The translations under genes and the position numbers were made by a program. From Acidipropionibacterium sp. (GTDB lineage: Bacteria > Actinomycetota > Actinomycetes > Propionibacteriales > Propionibacteriaceae), in NCBI GenBank assembly GCA_022647765.1, contig JALCLH010000008.1:1-64000 (forward strand): a stretch of DNA of 64,000 nt, read 5' to 3'. The notes below the pieces were generated by a model. The model worked only from the letters and a program-made list of their open reading frames with translations, was not told the DNA's origin and made no database searches. This document shows positions 1 through 8,892 of the stretch, in pieces (within the stretch, counting starts at the first letter, position 1; each line of letters begins with the position of its first letter).

Positions 1-3
1 GGC

Positions 4-1377
4 ATGACCGGTGCGCCACGATCGGGTGGCATGATCGGCCCCATGGAGAGGCTGCGTCACACCCGGCAGATCCGGCAGACCTGGCGGGAATGGCTGCCGA
101 TCGCCGGGCTCACCGCCCTCATGGTCCTGGAGACCTTCTTCGACCTGCGGCGCGCCCCCACCCCCAGTCCATGGCTGTGGAACAGCTACCTCATCGTCTA
201 CCTCGTCGCCGCCCTGGCCTGCCTCATCCTGTGGCGACGCCCCACCACGCACCCCACAACGCGACTCTCCACACCGGGCCGCATCATGACCGCCGCCGCG
301 GCCGCATTGATGGTCTACGCCCTGGTCTCGGCCACTCTGACACCCAGACCCTACGTCTCCTACACCACCATTCCCCGGGCCTATCTCGTGATGCCGATCC
401 TCACCGCCCTGGCCACTCTTCTGGCCGCTTGGGCGTTCCTGCGCGCCCTCCCCGCCGCACCCCTGCACCGCGTCCTGTGGTGGCCGGCCGCGGCGACCAT
501 CGTCTGCTCCTACCTCCAGTGGCCGCGCTCGGCCGGCGTCCACGGCTCGGCCCGACTGGCCACCGGAATGGGCGGCTCGGCGGTGGTCCACGTCCCGCTG
601 CTGCTCGCCGCCGGAATCACCATGGCAGCAGCCCTGGCCGGCTGGCGGCGCTGGTGGAGCCTGGCGCTGTCGGCCCTCGGCGCGGCGGCCGTGGTGCTCA
701 CCGGCTCCCGGGCCGGGGTGATCTGCCTGCTGCTGGCCGGCGTCGTCATCGCCCTGCAATGGCTGCGCAGCCGACGGGCCTGGCTCGCCGCCGCCGCGAC
801 AGTTGCGGCGGTAGCGATCCTGGTGGCCGCCGTCCCGGTGCTGCACCGCCTGCTCAACCCCACCGACGAGCTGCGCGCCCGCAACCTCGACACCGCGCTC
901 ACCTTCTGGGGCAGTACCCCCACTCACGTCCTGGTTGGGGTCGGCTCGGGCCGGCTGTGGCCCTGGTACGCCTTCGACTCCCACCTGTTGAGGACGCCGT
1001 GGCGCGGCATGGTCACCACTCAGTGGGGCCCGGCGCTCAACAGCGCCCACTCGACCTTCCTGCAGGTTCTGGTGGAGCTCGGCCTGGCCGGCTGTCTGCT
1101 GCTGGCCCCGGTGATCATCGTCCCGGTGATCGTGCTGGTCCGAAGGCTGGCGCCGAGCCTGCGCCGGCAGGCCCGCCCCGACCCCGACGTCGTTCCGCTG
1201 ATCGCGCTGGTGGCCACCATCCCGGCCTTCCTGCTCGACACCTACCTGCTGAAAAATTACGGCGCGAGCCTGTGGTGGTGGCTGGTGGCCCTGGGCTGCC
1301 TGCGTCAGTCGGCGGAAGGCTCTGCAGCTCCCAACACCTCAGAAGCTCCCAACACCTCGGAACAGAAGGCCGGATAG
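4..1377 (+). CDS. O-antigen ligase/polymerase-like membrane protein (Wzy/WaaL family), copy 1
   Basis: A 457-residue polytopic membrane protein, probably joining or polymerising surface-polysaccharide units on the outer face of the membrane. It has about ten hydrophobic segments. A GSRAG motif lies near residue 234, and the C-terminal half has a GxGxxWPWY stretch (about 311) and HSTFLQVLVELGLAG (about 349), the layout of the Wzy_C/O-antigen ligase family. In-frame ATGs at 31 and 43 are alternative starts, and the frame is open to the window edge, so the true N-terminus may lie further upstream. Its last 73 bases overlap, tail to tail, the end of the glycosyltransferase on the opposite strand; a short direct repeat (AGCTCCCAACACCTC, twice) encodes that overlap. 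Polymerase and ligase cannot be told apart by sequence. Confidence 0.8.
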   Translation: MTGAPRSGGMIGPMERLRHTRQIRQTWREWLPIAGLTALMVLETFFDLRRAPTPSPWLWNSYLIVYLVAALACLILWRRPTTHPTTRLSTPGRIMTAAAAALMVYALVSATLTPRPYVSYTTIPRAYLVMPILTALATLLAAWAFLRALPAAPLHRVLWWPAAATIVCSYLQWPRSAGVHGSARLATGMGGSAVVHVPLLLAAGITMAAALAGWRRWWSLALSALGAAAVVLTGSRAGVICLLLAGVVIALQWLRSRRAWLAAAATVAAVAILVAAVPVLHRLLNPTDELRARNLDTALTFWGSTPTHVLVGVGSGRLWPWYAFDSHLLRTPWRGMVTTQWGPALNSAHSTFLQVLVELGLAGCLLLAPVIIVPVIVLVRRLAPSLRRQARPDPDVVPLIALVATIPAFLLDTYLLKNYGASLWWWLVALGCLRQSAEGSAAPNTSEAPNTSEQKAG

Positions 1378-2615
1378 ACCTTTGCCTGGTCGAATCCCGC
1401 CTCCCACACCCGACGGGATTCTGCGCAGATTCCCCGGAAGCGCTCCTCGTCGAGCCCGGCCAGCCAGGACAGCGCATCAATCGCCTGCTCGTCGGTGAAA
1501 TCGGCCGGGATGAGCTTCCCATTCCGCTCGTCGTGGACGATCTCGGCGACCCCGCCCACCTCGGTCGCCACGATCGGAATGCCGAGCGCCGCGACCTCCA
1601 TCATCGAGACCGGCAGCCCCTCGGAGGTGGACAGGTTGAGGAAGCAGGAGGGCTGCAGCTCCCGCTCGGTGCGGGTGATCTCGGTGTTCGGCACATGGCC
1701 GCGCAGATCGGTCGACTCCTCCACCCCGGCAGCGGCGACTGCGGCGCGGACGGCGTCCATCTGAGGGCCGTCGCCCAGATGGGTCCACACGGCGTCGACC
1801 CCCCGGGCGCGCAGCCCGGCAAGAATCGCCGGAATCCGCTCCACGCGCTTGACCGGAACCAGATGGGAGCAGCTCACGATATGGAACGGCGCGGTCGAAC
1901 AGACCGCAACCTCGCCGGGGTCGACCGTCCCGAGATGGCGGGTATGGATCTTGTCCGCGAAGGCGGGCCAGCGACTCCGCAGCTCCTCGCTGCCCTGCTC
2001 GGAGACCGGGTAGACGCCGTCCAGGGCTCCCAGGATCAGCCTGCGCTCTGGAATGTGACCGTATGCCGTCTCGCTCTCGTAGAGGTCGTAGCGGTGGGCT
2101 CGCGAGACGATCCGGTCGACGACGACGCCGCGAGCGCGCAGATCGGCGGCCAGCAGCATCGCCAGCCGGGCCTGGATGTGGAACCAGAAGGAGTAGATCA
2201 CCGCGTGCGAGCCGGGAGCCAGCCGCAGCCCGGGGAGCTCGGCGGCCAGCGCGTCGGCGCTGCGCCGGGCCCGCTCCTCGAACAGCGCATCGACCGCCAG
2301 GATCTTGGGATCGCGCAGCTTTGAGAGACTTGAGACGGACTCGCTGAGGGCCTCGCGAGGAAGATGACGCAACCCGGACAGAATCGCCGGAATGGCGTCC
2401 CTCCCGGTCGGACGGGCGCCCCCGGCGGCGGTGAGCACCTCGACATTTCCGGGCACCCGACGGGTGACGACGTCTCCGGGACGGGTCTGCGCCGCGACGA
2501 TGACGACGCGGTCGAATGCCCTGCTCAGGTGCCCGATCTCGTTCTCGATGAACTCCTCGCCCTTCGACAGCGGAAAGACGTTGGTGAGCAGGAACAGGGT
2601 GGTTGCGGCCGGCAT
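1305..2615 (-). CDS. GT4-type glycosyltransferase
   Basis: A 436-residue cytosolic glycosyltransferase with a GT-B fold. The N-terminus (LFLLTNVFPLSKGEEFIENE) resembles colanic-acid WcaL-type enzymes. The C-terminal donor site has the E-x7-E region of GT4 (SEGLPVSMMEVAALG followed by PIVATEVGGVAEIV, near residues 335-365). Sugar donor and acceptor are unknown; the flanking Wzy-like proteins imply repeat-unit assembly for a surface polysaccharide. No Shine-Dalgarno sequence is seen. Instead TAACCT lies exactly six bases before the ATG, suggesting leaderless transcription. The 3' end overlaps the convergent Wzy-like gene. Confidence 0.82.
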   Translation of the reverse strand: MPAATTLFLLTNVFPLSKGEEFIENEIGHLSRAFDRVVIVAAQTRPGDVVTRRVPGNVEVLTAAGGARPTGRDAIPAILSGLRHLPREALSESVSSLSKLRDPKILAVDALFEERARRSADALAAELPGLRLAPGSHAVIYSFWFHIQARLAMLLAADLRARGVVVDRIVSRAHRYDLYESETAYGHIPERRLILGALDGVYPVSEQGSEELRSRWPAFADKIHTRHLGTVDPGEVAVCSTAPFHIVSCSHLVPVKRVERIPAILAGLRARGVDAVWTHLGDGPQMDAVRAAVAAAGVEESTDLRGHVPNTEITRTERELQPSCFLNLSTSEGLPVSMMEVAALGIPIVATEVGGVAEIVHDERNGKLIPADFTDEQAIDALSWLAGLDEERFRGICAESRRVWEAGFDQAKVYPAFCSEVLGASEVLGAAEPSAD

Positions 2616-2621
2616 GGCAAC

Positions 2622-2627
2622 AGGTTA
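2622..2627 (-). promoter_or_regulatory. -10 element of a leaderless promoter (glycosyltransferase at 2615)
   Basis: Read on the minus strand, TAACCT is followed by six bases (GTTGCC) and then the ATG, leaving no room for a ribosome binding site. The same geometry recurs at nine other genes in the window. Confidence 0.5.
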
Positions 2628-2690
2628 CTGAATGATCGGGGAGCCTGCGGCTACCCTTGGCTGTTGTCAGACCGGACTCAGAGGAGATCC

Positions 2691-3854
2691 ATGCCCCCCA
2701 CCAGCGACCCCTCGCAGAGCGAGTCCACCACGGTGCACCGCTGCATCTACCACCTGCCCTATCCGCTGGACATGGACTCGAGGTTCGGCGGCCAGGTGCG
2801 TCCGGCGCGGATGATGGAGGCCCTCAGCGAGTGGGGCGAGGTGTGGCTGGTCGCCGGCACCGCTGCCCAGCGCCGCCGCCAGATGCGGATCGTCGACGAC
2901 GCCGTGGCGCGCGGGGTGCGCTTCGACTTCTGCTACTCGGAGTCCTCCACGATGCCGACCGCCCTCACCGAGGCCCATCATCTGCCGACCCACCCGGTCG
3001 AGGACTTCGCCTTCCTGGCCCGGCTGCGCCGGCACGGCGTCCCGGTCGGGCTGTTCTACCGCGACATCCACTGGCGGTTCCCGATGTACGGCAAGGGTCT
3101 CTCACCGGTGCGACGCCGGGCGGCGCTGGCGATGTACCACTACGATCTGGCGGCCTACGGGCGCTGCCTGGACGTCATCTTCCTGCCCTCCCTCCAGATG
3201 GCCGAGTACGTCGACCTGCCCTCCACCGTGAAGCTGGCCGAGCTGCCGCCGGGCCACGACATCGTCGAGGAGCCGACAGCCGCCGCCCCCCATCCGCTGT
3301 CGCTGTTCTACGTCGGAGGGTTCGGCGACAACTACCGGATGGACCGGCTGCTCGAGGCCGTCCACGGACTGCCACAGGTGCACCTGACGGTGTGCACCCG
3401 CCCCGAGGAGTGGGACGCCGCCCGGCCCCGGGTGGGTCAGTGGGCGGGGGACAACGTCGAGGTCGTGCACGCCCAGGGCTCCCGGCAGCTGGCCCCCCAC
3501 TTCGCGCGCTGCAATGTCGCCACGCTGGCCGTCGAGCCGCAGCCCTACTGGACCTTCGCCGCACCGCTGAAACTCTACGAGTACATCGGCAACGGCAAGC
3601 CGATCCTGGCCTCCGAGGGCACCCTGGCGGGCTCCCGGGTGGCCGATGGCGGCCTGGGGTGGACGGTGCCCTACACCGTCGAGGCCCTCGGCTCGACCCT
3701 CGCGGAGCTGTCGGCCCATCCCGAGCAGGTGGACCGGGCCCGCGACGCCGTGATGGCCGTGCGCCACTCGCACAGCTGGGCCGGGCGGGTCGAGCAGCTC
3801 GCCGGAGTGCTGGCCGACGTCGACCGCCGCAATGGACCGGGTGAGCAGAGGTGA
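2691..3854 (+). CDS. Glycosyltransferase (GT-B fold)
   Basis: A 387-residue predicted glycosyltransferase. The start at 2691 is chosen because GAGGAG sits just upstream; the frame is open further 5' but that part runs antisense to the neighbouring gene. Visible features are an N-terminal LPYPLDMDSRFGGQVRPARM stretch, a domain-linking FYVGGFGDNYRMDRLLEAV typical of the second Rossmann domain, and PLKLYEYIGNGKPILAS near residue 300, the usual nucleotide-sugar site of GT1/GT4 enzymes. It overlaps the next gene by four bases (GTGA), so the two are translationally coupled. Substrate unknown. Confidence 0.78.
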   Translation: MPPTSDPSQSESTTVHRCIYHLPYPLDMDSRFGGQVRPARMMEALSEWGEVWLVAGTAAQRRRQMRIVDDAVARGVRFDFCYSESSTMPTALTEAHHLPTHPVEDFAFLARLRRHGVPVGLFYRDIHWRFPMYGKGLSPVRRRAALAMYHYDLAAYGRCLDVIFLPSLQMAEYVDLPSTVKLAELPPGHDIVEEPTAAAPHPLSLFYVGGFGDNYRMDRLLEAVHGLPQVHLTVCTRPEEWDAARPRVGQWAGDNVEVVHAQGSRQLAPHFARCNVATLAVEPQPYWTFAAPLKLYEYIGNGKPILASEGTLAGSRVADGGLGWTVPYTVEALGSTLAELSAHPEQVDRARDAVMAVRHSHSWAGRVEQLAGVLADVDRRNGPGEQR

Positions 3855-5200
3855 GGCCCACAGCGGTGAGGCATTCGGGGCGCACCTGGGCCCCCGGCCT
3901 GGCACTGGCCGTGGTGGCCGCCCTGCTGGTGATGCGGTTGCCGCTCAGTTTCATCGCGCTGCTGGTGGTGCCCTGGTTCATGATCATCGCGCGGGTGGTC
4001 CGCGGCCGTTCGGGCCCGACCTGCAAGCCGCTGTTCGCGCTGCTCGCCTGGTGCCTGTTCGCCTCGGTGCTCAGCGTCGGGCTGCTGCACCGGGACTCTC
4101 TGTTCAGCACCGGCAACAACGCCGCCATCATGACCGCCGTGATCGGCTACACCTGGGTGATGTACCGGTCCGAGTATCCCGGTCTGGCCGCCCGGCGCAC
4201 CCTGGAGGGGCTCTACTGGGGCGCTGTCGCGGTCTGGCTGATGGGGATCGGCGAGATGGTCACCGGCGTCAAACTGCTGCCGATCCTCTACCCGGGGGCC
4301 AACACCGCCGGCGCGGTCTCCAGCAGCCGGTTCGTGGTGAGCGCCACCTACCCCAATTACAACGACTTCTGCGTCGTGCTCACCATGCTCTTCACCGGGG
4401 TGCTGGCCCGGATGTGGTTCCAACCGGTGCGCGGGCTGCGCAACGCCGGGCGCTGGGTGATCCTGCTCACCACCATGTTCATGGTGGTCGTGATGGGGTC
4501 GCGGGGCGCCCTGCTGGGATGCGTGGTGGCCTTCGCCCTGCTGGTGATCCTCAACATCCGCCGGCTGCACCGCGCCGCGATGGGGGTGCGCGCCGGGCTG
4601 CTGGGCGGCGCCCTGGTGATCGTGGCCGGGATCGCGCTGTTCAGCAGCTCTTACGTCCAGGACCACTCCACCGCCCAGCGCGGAGCCATCCTCGGCAATG
4701 CCCTGACGATGCTGATGGGCAGCCCCGCGGACGCGCTGCTGGGATACGGCTCGCTGGTCGACTACCAGGCGGCCGCCGCGGCCGCCTACGGCAACATCCT
4801 GATGGACCCTCATAACCTGCTGCTGGAGCTCTGGCTGCGCTACGGCGTCCTCGCCCTGGTGCTCTTCATCGCGGTGTGGCTGTGGGTGCTGGTGCGCGGC
4901 TACCTGCCGCGCACCCCGATGGTCGGCTGGCACACGGCCTTCGGACTGGTCGTGGTGGTGCTGATGCCGGTGCTCGGCGTCGTCCCCTCCTCGACCCTGC
5001 GCTACCACGTCACCTGGCTCTACCTGGCCGCGACCTGCCTGCTGGTCGCGCAGATGCGGCCGGCCTCGGGTGGTTCGGAGGGCTCAGGCAGTGAGACGGC
5101 GCCGGGAACTGCGCAGCTCCAGGCCGGCCATCACGAGCAGGCCGACCACGATGCCGGCCACGACGTCGACCACCGGGGAGCCGAGCAGCTTCGACGTTGA
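3851..5200 (+). CDS. O-antigen ligase/polymerase-like membrane protein, copy 2
   Basis: A 449-residue polytopic membrane protein starting at a GTG that overlaps the upstream stop. Hydrophobic helices alternate with short loops. A GSRGA motif is near residue 217, and the periplasm-facing loop is followed by GYGSLVDYQ and DPHNLLLELWLRYGVLAL, the hallmark of Wzy/WaaL-type proteins. It is coupled to the glycosyltransferase before it, so it probably polymerises or ligates the product of that pathway. The final ~39 residues are hydrophilic and His/Asp-rich and overlap the convergent Wzz-like gene. That tail may be an artefact of a lost stop codon. Confidence 0.78.
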   Translation: MRPTAVRHSGRTWAPGLALAVVAALLVMRLPLSFIALLVVPWFMIIARVVRGRSGPTCKPLFALLAWCLFASVLSVGLLHRDSLFSTGNNAAIMTAVIGYTWVMYRSEYPGLAARRTLEGLYWGAVAVWLMGIGEMVTGVKLLPILYPGANTAGAVSSSRFVVSATYPNYNDFCVVLTMLFTGVLARMWFQPVRGLRNAGRWVILLTTMFMVVVMGSRGALLGCVVAFALLVILNIRRLHRAAMGVRAGLLGGALVIVAGIALFSSSYVQDHSTAQRGAILGNALTMLMGSPADALLGYGSLVDYQAAAAAAYGNILMDPHNLLLELWLRYGVLALVLFIAVWLWVLVRGYLPRTPMVGWHTAFGLVVVVLMPVLGVVPSSTLRYHVTWLYLAATCLLVAQMRPASGGSEGSGSETAPGTAQLQAGHHEQADHDAGHDVDHRGAEQLRR

Positions 5201-5836
5201 GCTCCCGCCCGCGGCGGCCAGCGGATCGGGGTTGGCCGGGGACGGGAAGGCCGCCTGCACGAGGGTGAATGTGGGCACCGGAGTCCCGGCCACGGCCGGC
5301 GGCAGGAGCCCCGAGGAGTCCTGGATGAAGGCCCGGGCGTAGGCATTGGCCCGCTGCTCGGCCTGCTTCTCATCGGTGCCCAGGGCGTAGAAGGCGATCA
5401 CCTGGCCGCCGCCTCCCCAGTACATCGAGGTGGCCGCCTTGAGCACGCTCACGGTGGTGCCGTCGTTGAGCCGTGCGGCGGTGTGCCTGAGCAGGGGGTC
5501 GGAGTCCTGCACGGCGAGATAGCTGTTGATGGTCCGGCTGGCCGCCTCGGAGAGCATCACCGCCTGCCCCTGATTCGCCGGGGCGGGCAGGGTCATCATG
5601 ACGTGAGCCCGCGCCCATGTGCTGCCGACCGACTGCGAGCCGGAACCCGCAACGGCGCCCAGGCCGAAGAACGCACCGGCCACGATGATCGCCGCGATGA
5701 GGCCGGCCAGCCAGTGGCGGCCCAGCCCCTTGAGATATCCCAGCAGGTCGATGGGCTCGGGCTCGGCGGCGGCGCCTGGGGGGTCGCGCTGTCTTCGGAG
5801 GGACTCGGATTGCTCACGATCCTGAATGCTACACAT
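5084..5836 (-). CDS. Wzz-like polysaccharide co-polymerase / chain-length determinant
   Basis: About 250 residues: a cytosolic N-terminus, a membrane segment (HWLAGLIAAIIVAGAFFGLG), a ~160-residue extracytoplasmic domain and a second membrane segment near the C-terminus (VVDVVAGIVVGLLVMAGLEL). This two-helix layout is that of Wzz/PCP proteins, which set chain length of Wzy-made polymers. No Walker kinase domain is present. The start is uncertain. The ATG at 5836 is the open-frame choice, but a GTG at 5817 has a -10-like TAGCAT eight bases upstream. It would reach the same frame if the six-base G run at 5779-5784 carries a one-base error, giving a more natural N-terminus (VSNPSPSEDSATP). The 3' end overlaps the convergent Wzy-like gene. 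Confidence 0.65.
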   Translation of the reverse strand: MCSIQDREQSESLRRQRDPPGAAAEPEPIDLLGYLKGLGRHWLAGLIAAIIVAGAFFGLGAVAGSGSQSVGSTWARAHVMMTLPAPANQGQAVMLSEAASRTINSYLAVQDSDPLLRHTAARLNDGTTVSVLKAATSMYWGGGGQVIAFYALGTDEKQAEQRANAYARAFIQDSSGLLPPAVAGTPVPTFTLVQAAFPSPANPDPLAAAGGSSTSKLLGSPVVDVVAGIVVGLLVMAGLELRSSRRRLTA

Positions 5837-5934
5837 CGGCCCCGCGCCGGGTTCTGGAGATCCTTGCGTCCTCCCTGTGCCGACAGGAATGCTCGACGCG
5901 CCCCCCGCTGAGGGGAAATCGCGGTCGCAATGAG

Positions 5935-5940
5935 TAGGCT
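5935..5940 (+). promoter_or_regulatory. Candidate -10 element of the wbpDEB operon
   Basis: TAGGCT, 35 bases before the wbpD start, in the short gap between the divergent wzz-like and wbpD genes. The same hexamer occurs at other promoters in the window. No convincing -35 is seen. Confidence 0.4.
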
Positions 5941-5975
5941 GACCCCGTGACTCAGCAATCCAGAAGGGTGGATTC

Positions 5976-6587
5976 ATGACGAAACCGCGGATCATTCCCA
6001 CCGCCGATCTTGACGATGGCGTGACCATCGGCGACGGTTCGTCGATCTGGCATCTGTCCCAGGTGCGCTCCGAGGCCGTTCTCGGCGAGAACGTGGTGGT
6101 CGGGCGCGGCGCCTACATCGGCGAGGGGGTGCACGTCGGCGACAACTGCAAGATCCAGAACTACGCCCTGGTCTACGAGCCCGCCTACCTGGAGGACGGC
6201 GTCTTCATCGGACCGGCGGTGGTGCTCACCAATGACCACTTCCCGCGGGCCTGCAACCCCGACGGCAGCCTCAAGAGCGCCGACGACTGGGAGCCGGTCG
6301 GCGTCACCCTCAAGCACGGCTGCTCGGTGGGCGCCCGCAGCGTCTGCGTGGCACCGGTGACCATCGGCGAATGGGCCACCGTGGCGGCCGGCTCGGTGGT
6401 CGTCAAGGATGTGGCTCCCTATGCCCTGGTCGCCGGAGTCCCGGCCCGCCGGATCAAGTGGGTCGGCCGCTCCGGCTTCCCGCTGGAGGCCGAGGGGGAG
6501 CACAAGTGGGTCGACGCCCGCACCGGCGACCACTTCGTCGAGGACCCGGATACCGACACGCTGACCCTGGTAGCCGAAGGCGACTGA
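5976..6587 (+). CDS. wbpD: UDP-GlcNAc3N-uronate N-acetyltransferase (WbpD/WlbB type)
   Basis: A 203-residue left-handed beta-helix acyltransferase. Hexapeptide repeats run from about residue 12 to 150 (VTIGDGSSIW, VVVGRGAYIG, VHVGDNCKIQ, VTIGEWATVAAGSVVVKD). The pattern NYALVYEPAYLEDGVFIGP and VLTNDHFPRA is characteristic of the WbpD/WlbB group. The group acetylates the 3-amino group of UDP-2-acetamido-3-amino-2,3-dideoxyglucuronate. The function is supported by the next two genes, which encode the aminotransferase and dehydrogenase of the same pathway. First gene of a three-gene operon. Confidence 0.88.
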   Translation: MTKPRIIPTADLDDGVTIGDGSSIWHLSQVRSEAVLGENVVVGRGAYIGEGVHVGDNCKIQNYALVYEPAYLEDGVFIGPAVVLTNDHFPRACNPDGSLKSADDWEPVGVTLKHGCSVGARSVCVAPVTIGEWATVAAGSVVVKDVAPYALVAGVPARRIKWVGRSGFPLEAEGEHKWVDARTGDHFVEDPDTDTLTLVAEGD

Positions 6588-6670
6588 GCTCTACTCGGCC
6601 CTCGCCACAATCCCCATTCATCTCAGGCGCATGACGCCGTTCGATCCACCGTTTTCAACTAGGAGCACAC

Positions 6671-7783
6671 GTGAGCAACGATTTCATTCCCCCGGCGAAG
6701 CCGATCATCGGCGAGGACGAGCGCAAGGCGGTGGACGCCGTGCTGGCCTCCGGGCAGGTCGCCCAGGGGCCGCAGGTGCACGCCTTCGAGGAGGAGTTCT
6801 CCGCGGCAGTGGCCGACGGGGTCCACGCGGTCGCCGTCAACTCCGGCACCTCGGCCCTGCACATCGGCCTGCTGGCCTCTGGCGTCGGCCCCGGCGATGA
6901 GGTCATCGTGCCCTCCTTCACCTTCGCCGCCACCGGCAACTCGGTGGCCCTGGCCAACGCCAAGCCGGTCTTCGCCGATGTCGACCCGGCCACCTTCACC
7001 CTGGACCCCGCCTCGGTGGAGGCCTCGATCACCGAGCACACCGTCGGCATCCTGCCGGTGCACCTCTACGGCCTGCCGGCCAACATGGCCGCGCTGGGCG
7101 AGATCGCCGGCAAGCACGGCCTGGCCCTGTTCGAGGACTGCGCCCAGGCCCACGCGGCCGCCATCGACGGCAAGCACGTCGGCACCTTCGGCACCTTCGG
7201 CGGGTTCTCCTTCTACCCGACCAAGAATATGACCGCCGGCGAGGGCGGCATGATCACCACCTCCGACGCCGAGGTGGCCCGCAAGGCCGCGATGATCCGC
7301 AACCAGGGCATGGAGAAGCGCTACGCCAACGAGCTGGTCGGCCTCAACAACCGGCTCACCGACATCAACGCGGCGATCGGCCGGGTGCAGCTGGGCAAGC
7401 TGGCCGGCTGGACGGCGACCCGTCAGGCCAATGCGGCCTTCCTGAGCGCCAACATCACCGAGGCGGTGACACCGGTGGTGCCTACTGGGTACACGCACGT
7501 GTATCACCAGTACACGATCCGTCTGGAGGGGGCCACCGGCGAGCAGCGCGACCGCTTCGTGACCGCCCTCAAGGAGGAGTACCAGGTGGGCTCCGGCGTC
7601 TACTACCCGATCCCGAACCACCGGCTGCCCTCGCTGGCCCCCTACGCTCCCGGGCTGGAGCTGCCGAATACCGAGAAGGTGGCTGCCGAGTGCGTCTCGC
7701 TGCCGGTGCACCCCTCGCTGTCGCAGGGCGATCTGGAGCGGATCGTCTCCGCCGTGAACGCCGCCGCGAAGGCCGGGGCCTGA
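6671..7783 (+). CDS. wbpE: PLP-dependent 3-aminotransferase (WbpE/WlbC type, DegT/DnrJ family)
   Basis: A 370-residue sugar aminotransferase that transfers an amino group from glutamate to the 3-keto nucleotide sugar made by WbpB. The GTG start at 6671 has AGGAG nine bases upstream. Family marks are SGTSALHIGLLASGVGPGDE (cofactor phosphate binding), FEDCAQAHAA (the Asp that contacts the pyridine nitrogen) and GFSFYPTKNMTAGEGGM, in which the Lys forms the PLP Schiff base. Length matches WbpE. It stands between the acetyltransferase and the Gfo/Idh/MocA dehydrogenase, and its stop is one base from the next ATG. Confidence 0.9.
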   Translation: MSNDFIPPAKPIIGEDERKAVDAVLASGQVAQGPQVHAFEEEFSAAVADGVHAVAVNSGTSALHIGLLASGVGPGDEVIVPSFTFAATGNSVALANAKPVFADVDPATFTLDPASVEASITEHTVGILPVHLYGLPANMAALGEIAGKHGLALFEDCAQAHAAAIDGKHVGTFGTFGGFSFYPTKNMTAGEGGMITTSDAEVARKAAMIRNQGMEKRYANELVGLNNRLTDINAAIGRVQLGKLAGWTATRQANAAFLSANITEAVTPVVPTGYTHVYHQYTIRLEGATGEQRDRFVTALKEEYQVGSGVYYPIPNHRLPSLAPYAPGLELPNTEKVAAECVSLPVHPSLSQGDLERIVSAVNAAAKAGA

Positions 7784-7784
7784 G

Positions 7785-8777
7785 ATGGCGAACCTGCGCG
7801 CCGGCATGGTCGGCATCGGGTCGATGGGCAAGAACCACGTCCGGAACCTTCGGGCGATCGACGGGGTGGATCTGGTCGCCATCGCCGATGCCGCCGGCAA
7901 GGACCCCTACGGCGTCGCCGGGGACCTCCCGGTGCTGCCCGACGTCGACGACGTCATCAGGGCCGGCGTCGACTACTGCGTCGTCGCCGCCCCGACGAAG
8001 TATCACGAGGAGATCGGCCTGAAGCTGGCCGAGGCCGGAGTGAACGCTCTTATTGAGAAGCCCCTGGCGTACGACACCGCCGCGGCGAGGCGCCTGGCAG
8101 ACGCCTTCAGCAGCCGGGGGCTGGTGGGTGCCGTCGGCCACATCGAGCGCTACAACCCGTCCCTCCAGTCCCTGCGCAAGCGCCTGGAGAACGGCGACCT
8201 GGGAGATCTGTACCAGATCGCGACCCGGCGTCAAGGGCCCTTCCCGGCCCGGATCGCGGACGTCGGCGTGGTCAAGGACCTGGCCAGCCACGACATCGAC
8301 CTCACCAGCTGGGTCACCCAGCGCAGCTTCGAGTGGGTCGCGGCCCGCACGATGTTCAAGGCGGGGCGCGAGTACGAGGACATGGTCTCGGCCACCTGCT
8401 CGCTGTCCGGCGGGCTGATGAGCAACCACCTGGTCAACTGGCTCACCCCGACCAAGGAGCGCCGCACCTACGTCACCGGCGAGAAGGGGATGTTCGTCGC
8501 TGACACGCTCACCGCCGACCTCACCTTCTACGCCAACGCCAATGTGGAGACGGTCTGGGACGACATCGCGAACTTCCGCGGGGTCGCCGAGGGCGACGTC
8601 ACCCGGTTCGCGATCCCCAAGCCGGAGCCGCTGCGCACCGAGCACGAGAACTTCCGGGACGCCGTGCTGGGCAAGAAGTCCGACATCGTCACCATGGAGC
8701 AGGGCGCCAAGGTGGTCGAGGTCTGCGAGGCGATGATCCGTTCGGCGGCCACCAACGAGTTCGTCAAGATCGGCTGA
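7785..8777 (+). CDS. wbpB: UDP-GlcNAc-uronate 3-dehydrogenase (WbpB/WlbA type, Gfo/Idh/MocA family)
   Basis: A 330-residue NAD-dependent oxidoreductase with an N-terminal Rossmann fold (MVGIGSMGKNHVRNLRAIDG) and the family's catalytic segment around EKPLAYDTAAARRLADA and GHIERYNPSLQ, where the Lys of EKP is conserved. WbpB oxidises the 3-position of UDP-GlcNAcA before transamination by WbpE. Start codon is one base after the wbpE stop. Last gene of the operon, followed by a strong hairpin. A glucose or inositol dehydrogenase role is possible for the family but unlikely in this context. Confidence 0.87.
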   Translation: MANLRAGMVGIGSMGKNHVRNLRAIDGVDLVAIADAAGKDPYGVAGDLPVLPDVDDVIRAGVDYCVVAAPTKYHEEIGLKLAEAGVNALIEKPLAYDTAAARRLADAFSSRGLVGAVGHIERYNPSLQSLRKRLENGDLGDLYQIATRRQGPFPARIADVGVVKDLASHDIDLTSWVTQRSFEWVAARTMFKAGREYEDMVSATCSLSGGLMSNHLVNWLTPTKERRTYVTGEKGMFVADTLTADLTFYANANVETVWDDIANFRGVAEGDVTRFAIPKPEPLRTEHENFRDAVLGKKSDIVTMEQGAKVVEVCEAMIRSAATNEFVKIG

Positions 8778-8804
8778 CGCCGGCCGATCCGAGGTCTGAG
8801 GCGA

Positions 8805-8839
8805 GTGCCCGGGCGTCCCGTGAAGGGGAGCCCGGGCAC
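8805..8839 (+). terminator. Hairpin after the wbpDEB operon
   Basis: Perfect ten-base arms, GTGCCCGGGC (8805-8814) and GCCCGGGCAC (8830-8839), with an inner TCCC/GGGA pairing, 28 bases past the wbpB stop. No T-run follows, as is common in GC-rich actinobacteria. Confidence 0.65.
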
Positions 8840-8850
8840 CGCTGCGCAGT

Positions 8851-8856
8851 TAGGAT
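8851..8856 (+). promoter_or_regulatory. Candidate -10 element for the Wzy-like gene at 8893
   Basis: TAGGAT, 36 bases before the start codon and just after the wbp terminator, indicating a separate transcript. Confidence 0.4.
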
Positions 8857-8892
8857 GAGTACATCAACACGTCTCAGCAACCGAGTCATGCG

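Noticed and set aside
1305..1377. Tail-to-tail gene overlap with a repeated AGCTCCCAACACCTC taken as a possible attachment site.
   Set aside because: Too short, no integrase, and simply encodes the C-termini of both proteins.
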